Below are positions 58,080-64,000 of a DNA stretch of 64,000 bases, in pieces (the first letter of the stretch is position 1; each line of letters begins with the position of its first letter). The stretch is from Mesotaenium endlicherianum (Eukaryota > Streptophyta > Zygnematophyceae > Zygnematales > Mesotaeniaceae). The DNA lies in the NCBI GenBank assembly GCA_009602735.1, contig WELA01004268.1:1561493-1625492 (forward strand). The letters are read 5' to 3'. Position numbers and translations under genes: made by a program. The notes beneath the pieces are model-generated. The model searched no databases, had not been told where the DNA came from, and was given only the letters and a program-made list of their open reading frames with translations.

Positions 58080-61000
58080 GTCGTTCTGGGGTGTCTACTG
58101 GCGTGAAGACGAGAACTCACAAGGAGGTTATCCCCAGGAGCCTGCCGAGAAGCAAAGGACGAGACGTTGACAAGCCTATCATCGTGGAAGGAGTGGTCGA
58201 CGGCAACAAGGCGAAGTGTATGGTCGACAGTGGCGCAAGTGCAAACTTTGTGCACAAGAAGCTGGTGAAAGAGTGGCGAATCCCTGTGCAGAAGCATTAT
58301 GAGCCTAAGGAGGCAATTTTGGCGAATGGGCAGAGACTCAAGTGTGGTGCACCTACGGAAGCTATTCACGTGGAAGTAGCGGGGCACCGGAGTAAGGAAG
58401 TTATGGAGCAGGCAGAGTTGGGTCACCATGAGGTGATATTGGGCCGACCATGGCTGAGGAAAGCCAACCCTCAAGTGCACTGGAGCACAGGACAAGTGAA
58501 AGTCCAAGGGCGTGATGGTCGAATGGAGACAGCGAAACAGGTGGAGGTAGATACGACCACAAGTAACTGTCTTCTGTCGAGCCTGCAAGTTAAGAAGCTA
58601 TGCAGGGCGAATCAGGTGAAGGAGATGTACCTTGTTTCGGTGGCCCTGGCCAGGTCATCAGATGGAGCAAGCGTGAATCCTAACAGCCTGGGCGAATGTA
58701 CATCGCCGGAGGAGCAAGTAGTGGTGTCTGATCCCCTTGCTCAGAAGGAGCAGAGCCCAACTGCTCAAGAGAAGAAGCCTGCTGAGATGCCTGCCCAAAT
58801 TAAGGCGCTGTTGGAGGAGTTCAAGTGCGTATTTCCTGAGGAGCTACCTGCAGGATTACCTCCACAGAGAGCTATGGAGCACAAGATTGAGTTGGAACCA
58901 GGGAGCAAGCCACCAGTGAGACCCGCCTATCGTCAATCGTTTGCGGAGTTGGACGAGTTGAAGAAGCAGCTGACAGAGTTATTGGAGAAGGGATTCATCC
59001 GACCCAGCGAGTCTCCATTTGCAGCGCCAGTCTTATTTGTGAAGAAGAAGGATGGGACTATGAGGATGTGTGTCGACTACCGGGCACTCAACAAGGTCAC
59101 CATCAAGAACAGGTACCCACTTCCACGAGTGGACGAGTTGATTGACAGGCTTGTCGGGGCGAAGTATTTCTCGAAGATCGATTTGAGGAGTGGCTATCAC
59201 CAGGTACGGATTGCGGAAGGAGACGTTCAGAAGACTGCTTTCAGAACTCGCTATGGTTTGTTCGAGTTCACAGTCATGCCTTTTGGATTGACTAATGCAC
59301 CTGCTACATTCATGGGACTCATGAATAGTATCTTCAGACCCTACTTGGACCAGTTTGTGGTGGTATTTTTGGACGACATCCTGATCTATTCGAAGACCTT
59401 GGAAGAGCATGTGGAGCATCTGAGGAAGGTGTTGGAGGTCTTGAGAGATCAAAAGCTGTATGGGAAGATGAGCAAGTGCGACTTCTGTCTCAAGGAGGTC
59501 GAGTTTCTTGGACACATAGTGGGAGCTGAAGGAGTCAAGGTGGAGCAGAAGAAGGTGCAAGCAGTCAGAGATTGGCCGGTACCTGCTGATATTCATCAAC
59601 TCAGGAGTTTCCTCGGCATGGCGAATTATTATCGACGTTTCATTGAAGGATTTGCCAAGGTGTGTGCACCGCTCACGGACATGTTGAAGAAGCAGGAGAA
59701 GTGGCTATGGGGTGACAAGGAGCAGCAAGCCTTTGAGAAGATTAAGGAGCTGTTGACACAGGCACCTGTGTTGGCAATTGCCAGTCCAGAGCTTCCTTTC
59801 ACCATCATCACGGACGCATCAAACTTTGCAGTGGGAGCCATTCTTCTCCAGGACCAGGGCAAAGGATTGCAGCCTGTGGCATATGAGAGCAGGAAGTTGA
59901 GTCCTGCTGAGCAGAACTATGCAGCACACGAGCGGGAGATGTTGGCTATTATCCAGGCTTTGAGGATTTGGCGATGTTATGTGGACGGCCGGAAGGTGTT
60001 CATCAAGACCGACCACAAGAGCTTGGAGAAGTTTATGACGCAGCCAACGTTGACACCAAGACAGGCAAGGTGGATGGAGTTTCTGCAACAGTTCGACCAC
60101 AAGATTGAGTACTTACCTGGGAAGATCAACCCTGCAGACGCTTTATCCAGGAGGTGTGACCTTGCAGCTGTCTCAGTCATCAAGGAGAATATGGACTTCA
60201 AGGAGAAGCTTCAGAGAGGTTATGAGGAGGACCCAGAGTTTGCTGATGGTGGAGCAGCTGAGTCCAACTCGAGTATGCAGAAGAAGGACGGCATATGGTA
60301 TTATGGTGATTCCAAGAGAGTGGTGGTACCTGACATCAAGGAGCTACGAGACTTACTACTTGCGGAGCATCATGACTGCTTATATGCTGGACACTTTGGA
60401 AGCGAGAAGACGGCAAGCGTGCTGAAGCGGGAATACTACTGGAGAAATATGGACAAGGACATCGAGGAGTGGATCAGGAGTTGCGATGCGTGCCAGAGAA
60501 ACAAGACACCAAATCAAAAGAAGGGAGGTACATTGCGACCCCTGCCTATTCCAGAGTATCCTTGGGAGCAGATTGCTATGGACTTCATCACATCGTTACC
60601 AGTCAGTGGTCAAGGGCACGATGCAGTATGGGTAGTGTCTGACAGACTCAGCAAGATGGCTCACTTCATTCCCATGAAGGAGACTTCTACGGCAGCAGAT
60701 GTGGCACGGCTATTCTTTGATCATATTTTTAGGCTACATGGGTTGCCGAAGGTGATTGTTTCAGATCGAGATCCAAGGTTTACTAGCAACTTTTGGCGGT
60801 CATTGTTTACTTTGATGGGGACCAAGCTGAGTATGAGCACTTCCTATCACCCTCAGACAGATGGGCAGAGTGAGAGGCTCAACAGAACTCTGCAAGAGGT
60901 GCTCAGGAGTTTCACTATGGAAGACCCTTCAGAGTGGGACAAGAAGCTACCAGGGTTGGAGTTTGCCTACAACAACAGCATGCAGGGATCGACCAAGCAG

Positions 61001-61678
61001 TCACCATTCGCTATGGTTTATGGGAGAGAAGTATATCATCCAGGGAACATCTTGTTGGAGAAGGCCAAGGAGACTCAGGTTCCTACTACACAAGCTTTTA
61101 TGGAGCAGATGGCCAAGACTTGGGATATGGCGAAGACGTGTATTCGGAAGGCACAGGAAGAGCAGGTCAAGCATGCTAACAAGCACAGGAGGGAAGTGAC
61201 ATTCCATGTGGGCGACAAAGTACTCTTGTCCACAGAGAACCTACCTTTCACAGGCAAGAGGAAACTGCGGGCACGGTTTACAGGTCCCTTTGTAGTGCTC
61301 AAGCAGGTGAATCCAGTGGCCTACAAGTTGGAACTTCCTTCAGGCTGGCGTATCCATGATGTGTTCCATGTCAGTTGTCTACGGCCATACGTTGACCCAA
61401 ATGAAGGACATCCAGGACGACTACCTACACCGCCACCACCGGTCAAGATCGATGATGTATTGGAGTATGAAGTGGAGGCGATTTTCAACGATCGACGAGT
61501 CAAGCGAGGTCAACGATTTGTCCAAGAGTATCTGGTCAAGTGGAAAGGCTACCATGCGGACAACAACACTTGGGAGCCAGAGGCCAACTTGACTCATTGT
61601 AAGAGTAAGTTGAGACGTTATCTGCAGAATGCGTCGAGGACGTCGCATCTTGAGGAGGGGGATGATGTAAGGTCATAG
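57995..61678 (+). CDS. pol: B1 pol polyprotein (PR-RT-RH-IN-chromodomain)
   Basis: Open frame of about 1,227 codons in the -1 frame relative to gag, overlapping its end; ribosomal frameshifting at this junction is known in Ty3/gypsy elements. Domains in order: aspartic protease with DSGA at about codons 78-81; RT at about 340-515 ([32 protein letters not shown], active site FLDD); RNase H at about 605-680; integrase HHCC zinc region at about 790-840; DDE core at about 860-975 ([18 protein letters not shown]); chromodomain at about 1155-1210 ([19 protein letters not shown]). The chromodomain marks it as a chromovirus-type element. Translation ends just inside the 3' LTR. The true protein start depends on gag read-through, so the left edge is that of the open frame. 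Confidence 0.94.
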   Translation: MRQAWTSGSRLSCEGEATSTAGKRRTPVSRSGVSTGVKTRTHKEVIPRSLPRSKGRDVDKPIIVEGVVDGNKAKCMVDSGASANFVHKKLVKEWRIPVQKHYEPKEAILANGQRLKCGAPTEAIHVEVAGHRSKEVMEQAELGHHEVILGRPWLRKANPQVHWSTGQVKVQGRDGRMETAKQVEVDTTTSNCLLSSLQVKKLCRANQVKEMYLVSVALARSSDGASVNPNSLGECTSPEEQVVVSDPLAQKEQSPTAQEKKPAEMPAQIKALLEEFKCVFPEELPAGLPPQRAMEHKIELEPGSKPPVRPAYRQSFAELDELKKQLTELLEKGFIRPSESPFAAPVLFVKKKDGTMRMCVDYRALNKVTIKNRYPLPRVDELIDRLVGAKYFSKIDLRSGYHQVRIAEGDVQKTAFRTRYGLFEFTVMPFGLTNAPATFMGLMNSIFRPYLDQFVVVFLDDILIYSKTLEEHVEHLRKVLEVLRDQKLYGKMSKCDFCLKEVEFLGHIVGAEGVKVEQKKVQAVRDWPVPADIHQLRSFLGMANYYRRFIEGFAKVCAPLTDMLKKQEKWLWGDKEQQAFEKIKELLTQAPVLAIASPELPFTIITDASNFAVGAILLQDQGKGLQPVAYESRKLSPAEQNYAAHEREMLAIIQALRIWRCYVDGRKVFIKTDHKSLEKFMTQPTLTPRQARWMEFLQQFDHKIEYLPGKINPADALSRRCDLAAVSVIKENMDFKEKLQRGYEEDPEFADGGAAESNSSMQKKDGIWYYGDSKRVVVPDIKELRDLLLAEHHDCLYAGHFGSEKTASVLKREYYWRNMDKDIEEWIRSCDACQRNKTPNQKKGGTLRPLPIPEYPWEQIAMDFITSLPVSGQGHDAVWVVSDRLSKMAHFIPMKETSTAADVARLFFDHIFRLHGLPKVIVSDRDPRFTSNFWRSLFTLMGTKLSMSTSYHPQTDGQSERLNRTLQEVLRSFTMEDPSEWDKKLPGLEFAYNNSMQGSTKQSPFAMVYGREVYHPGNILLEKAKETQVPTTQAFMEQMAKTWDMAKTCIRKAQEEQVKHANKHRREVTFHVGDKVLLSTENLPFTGKRKLRARFTGPFVVLKQVNPVAYKLELPSGWRIHDVFHVSCLRPYVDPNEGHPGRLPTPPPPVKIDDVLEYEVEAIFNDRRVKRGQRFVQEYLVKWKGYHADNNTWEPEANLTHCKSKLRRYLQNASRTSHLEEGDDVRS

Positions 61679-62409
61679 GTTTATCAAGTGCATTTTTGAG
61701 TTTCATGAAAGTATGTTCTGATTGTGTAGTAGTGTAGAGTGCATTTTTGTGGTCATTTTGATATAAAGTTCATTGAATTTGGTCAAGTATTGAGAGAGTT
61801 ATGGATTTCTGAAGTTTAATTAGTTTTGAGGTCGGTTGACGACTGTCCTTAATTCGCGGTGAGCGCGACCGTCGGATTGACCGACAGCGTCGAGCGATCT
61901 GGCCCGTTAGAATGAACTCGAACCTTCACGTAAGTTCGGCTGACGCGGAGTGCCGACTAGGTCGATTTACCTAGAAGTTTCGGATTAGCCTAGCGCGTCT
62001 AAGATAGAATATTCTAGTAATGTCGATGCATGTATGTGGACGTCAATTCGGCCCGACACGTCAGATTAGACTGATCTGGCTTACTCACGAATATTCTGGA
62101 AGGGACGATTTGACGAACACTTAGGAAAATCCGTAGCTTCCTCCTAGGGGGGAGCACTTAGGCAGAAAATTATAAATAGGCATAACTTCTTTGTTTCTTA
62201 TCAGTTTTCACTTCTGTAAATTTCTACGGGTTTGTAATGACAAGGCCTTTCATCCTACATCATTTGTGAGCAGTTTCCTGCTACTCAAAATGTTGAGTAA
62301 TTTTCCTAAGCTTTGTTAGTGATATGCCGCTGCACTCTCTAGTATGATGGCAACTAGTTCCTTTCCTCATGAGTCACTACGCTTCCACTAGGGCACTCTG
62401 CCCCTTTCA
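61666..62409 (+). repeat. B1 3' LTR
   Basis: 744 bp, same length and ends as the 5' LTR, followed by the second copy of the target duplication AAGTC. Confidence 0.95.
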
Positions 62410-62928
62410 AAGTCAGCCAGTTTCTCATACTTCTTCTCAGCAAAATGACCAGAGACGTTGGTTTTTAAGCCATACTTGAAGTATGCTATCCTATACCGTT
62501 CTCGCAAGTCTGGCTGTTTCATCATGTTCTCCTGGAACTTTTGAGCAAACTCAACATAGAAGTGGTCTGCTTCAGTGTCAGGGAGATCATCGCATAGATA
62601 GCTTTCTCCTGCTGGTTGATGACATCAAACTTCTCATGCAACTTCTCAACAAACTCTACCCACGTAGGGTCATCGAGTTGCCGAGCCTTACGCTCTCCTT
62701 TGCTAATTGTTCAGCTTTTAATTTGGCTCTCTCCTCCTCAGCTTGCTGTGCTGCGACTGCGGTAATAGCAGCTGCCTCATCTGCAGCCTCTCTAGCTGCA
62801 TTGTCTGCCGCTACTTCAGAATAGGTACAGGTTCCTGCTACATGGCTTTCTGCCTGGTTTTCGACATTCTCGTTATCTTGGTTATCCATGTCTCGGGAGT
62901 TGCTAGTTTGAGACCTTGTCCTTACCAT
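62410..62928 (-). pseudogene. A2 gag N-terminal part
   Basis: Minus-strand start of the A2 gag, MVRTRSQTSNSRDMDNQ, followed by an Ala/Glu-rich helix. It is cut off by B1; the remainder of gag lies left of 56267. Confidence 0.75.
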
Positions 62929-62947
62929 ACAAAGAAGAGTGTGATAA

Positions 62948-62961
62948 CTGCTCGGATACCA
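62948..62961 (-). other. A2 primer-binding site
   Basis: On the minus strand, TGGTATCCGAGCAG lies just after the 5' LTR; it is an initiator tRNA-Met type site differing by one base from that of B1. Confidence 0.8.
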
Positions 62962-62962
62962 C

Positions 62963-63587
62963 TGAAATGAATCGACTTACCAAATAGGCGATTAACAATT
63001 AATAAATATCTTTATATCAGCAAGTAATCTTTATGGATTTTCCGTTAACTGATTAAACGGCAAGGTGAGAAGACAGTGCGTATCAATAGCTTCCCGCCTT
63101 GGATTCAGATCTCTCTCAGTAAGCTGTACAAGAGAGTTGGCCTCGTTTTTGAATGCCGAACTCGAGAACAATGCCTAGCATATGTACATGGAATGAGTTT
63201 ACTGTTCAACGGCCAGTGCGATGGCACCGCCTACCCGGGAGTTAACCACGTTGGTAGGATCTTGATTAACCAAATCCACCGCCATCTCCCATCATCCCAA
63301 ATCGCCATCCATCAGAGGGATGTCATCTGGCCACTCATCTAGCATACCACACTTAGATGTATATCGAGGCAGTCCGCTGCTACCGAGTACGGAAGTCAGC
63401 TGGCTATCAAAGAATGTGTCAGCAAGCTGACTTAAGTTGACTTCAGCCTGCTGTTTCCGGCTGAGTCCTTAAACTGATAATTATGTATAGACCAGCAGAC
63501 TCAATACTACATATAGTTCAGCAGGCTGAACTTAATCAACTATTATTTAAATGAGTACTATATCTACCAATATACTGATTCATTACA
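62963..63587 (-). repeat. A2 5' LTR
   Basis: A 625-bp family-A LTR, lacking an internal block found in the 3' copy, ending at the GTCAC target duplication. Confidence 0.93.
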
Positions 63588-63592
63588 GTCAC

Positions 63593-63986
63593 CCCACAGC
63601 CACTTCTCCTGCTTCTTCAACATGTCCGTGAGCGGTGCACACACCTTGGCAAATCCTTCCATGAAACGTCGTTCATAATTCGCCATGCCGAAGAAAATCC
63701 TGAGTTGATGAATATCAGCAGGTGCCGGCCAATCTCTGACTGCTTGCACCTTCTTCTGTTCCACCTTGACTCCTTCATCTCCCACTATGTGCCCAAGAAA
63801 CTCGACCTCCTTGAGACAGAAGTCGCACTTGCTCATCTTCCCATATAGCTTCTGATCTCTCAAGACCTCCAACACCTTCCTCAGATGCTCCACATGCTCT
63901 TCCAAGGTCTTCGAATAGATCAGGATGTCGTCCCAAAATACCACCACACACTGGTGCAAGTAGGGTTTGAAGATACTATTAATGAG
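63593..63986 (-). pseudogene. B2 reverse transcriptase relic, right of A2
   Basis: Continuation of B2 beyond A2: end of RT ([39 protein letters not shown]), homologous to B1 pol. It ends where another B-type LTR begins. Confidence 0.85.
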
Positions 63987-64000
63987 TGAAAGGGGCAAAG
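63987..64000 (-). repeat. Start of a further family-B LTR
   Basis: TGAAAGGGGCAAAG matches the terminal bases of a B LTR in reverse and interrupts the RT of B2, so another B insertion probably continues past the window edge. Only 14 bases are visible. Confidence 0.6.

Larger units (their letters stand above)
56267..62409 (+). mobile_element. Ty3/gypsy chromodomain element B1, looks whole
   Basis: A 6,143-bp element with two 744-bp LTRs, TG...CA ends, and target duplication AAGTC (56262-56266 and 62410-62414), inserted in the gag of A2. A primer site for initiator tRNA-Met follows the 5' LTR, and the purine tract GAGGAGGGGG lies before the 3' LTR. gag and pol are both open and overlap in different frames. 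The LTRs differ at about 19 positions by eye (about 2.6%). At flowering-plant substitution rates that would be one to two million years, but the right rate here is unknown. Confidence 0.96.
49401..63587 (-). mobile_element. Ty3/gypsy element A2 with B1 inside it
   Basis: Complete-length family-A element on the minus strand, inserted in B2 with target duplication GTCAC (49396-49400 and 63588-63592). From 5' (right) to 3' come LTR 62963-63587, primer site, gag start, [B1 insertion 56267-62409], rest of gag with a zinc knuckle, protease, RT, RNase H, integrase, chromodomain, extra reading frame, and LTR 49401-50105. Without B1 it is about 8 kb. By eye its LTRs differ at roughly 6-7% of shared sites plus length differences, so it is older than B1. 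Broken in several places. Confidence 0.93.
45968..64000 (-). mobile_element. Ty3/gypsy element B2, split by A2
   Basis: Minus-strand family-B chromodomain element inserted into A1. Its own sequence is 45968-49400 and 63588-63986; between them lies A2. Its 3' LTR is at the left; its 5' LTR and gag are beyond the right edge. It is interrupted by a solo A LTR (47105-47824), by A2, and by another B-type LTR starting at 63987. Broken by at least three insertions. Confidence 0.85.

Noticed and set aside
57621-59599. Antisense frames opposite B1 gag and pol (57621-58052, 58049-58588, 59033-59599)
   Set aside because: No recognisable domain; they overlap well-conserved gag and pol and are best explained as shadows.

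Overview
This window is nuclear DNA from a green-lineage eukaryote. The genes have many short GT-AG introns, the protein set is plant-type (plant L-lactate dehydrogenase, plastid-targeted LL-diaminopimelate aminotransferase, plant-type complex I NDUFB9, plant-type H2B), and the last 25 kb is a nest of Ty3/gypsy retrotransposons. Two features point to a green alga, perhaps a streptophyte alga, rather than a flowering plant: the intron-split histone genes end in a metazoan/algal-style 3' stem-loop, and an animal-like NUDT14 gene is present. The exact species cannot be read from the sequence.

Bases 1-35,451 are a gene-dense block with ten genes, all modelled here by joining exons in consistent phase: LDH (-, runs off the left edge), NDUFB9 (-), TCF25 (+), the splicing factor SPF45/DRT111 (-), LL-DAP aminotransferase (+), a divergent H2B(-)/H4(+) pair, a mitochondrial-type protein with a C-terminal J domain (-), a NUDT14-like UDP-sugar pyrophosphatase (+) and an 11-beta-HSD-like membrane SDR (+). 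Several neighbours share short divergent promoters: NDUFB9/TCF25, DRT111/DAP-AT, H2B/H4 and J-protein/NUDT14. The genes are housekeeping functions (respiration, lysine synthesis, splicing, chromatin, nucleotide-sugar clean-up, lipid or steroid redox) and do not form a pathway. The stretch 2,072-6,787 is AT-rich with no gene I can support.

Bases 35,452-38,820 are a gene-poor transition holding a decayed hAT-type (DUF659) transposase piece and degenerate pyrimidine-rich repeats.

Bases 38,821-64,000 are a set of nested Ty3/gypsy chromodomain elements from two families, here called A (LTR about 0.57-0.72 kb, TGTAATGAATC...GATTCATTTCA) and B (LTR about 0.74-0.76 kb, TGTAAGGTCAT...CCCCTTTCA). Element A1 (-) is split by B2 (-). 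B2 is split by A2 (-, 49,401-63,587, target duplication GTCAC). A2 is split by B1 (+, 56,267-62,409, target duplication AAGTC). Three further solo A LTRs with their own 5-bp target duplications sit inside A1 and B2, and a further B-type LTR begins at the right edge. B1 is the youngest and looks whole; the others are broken. Family A carries a long extra reading frame downstream of pol, present in both copies, whose function I do not recognise.
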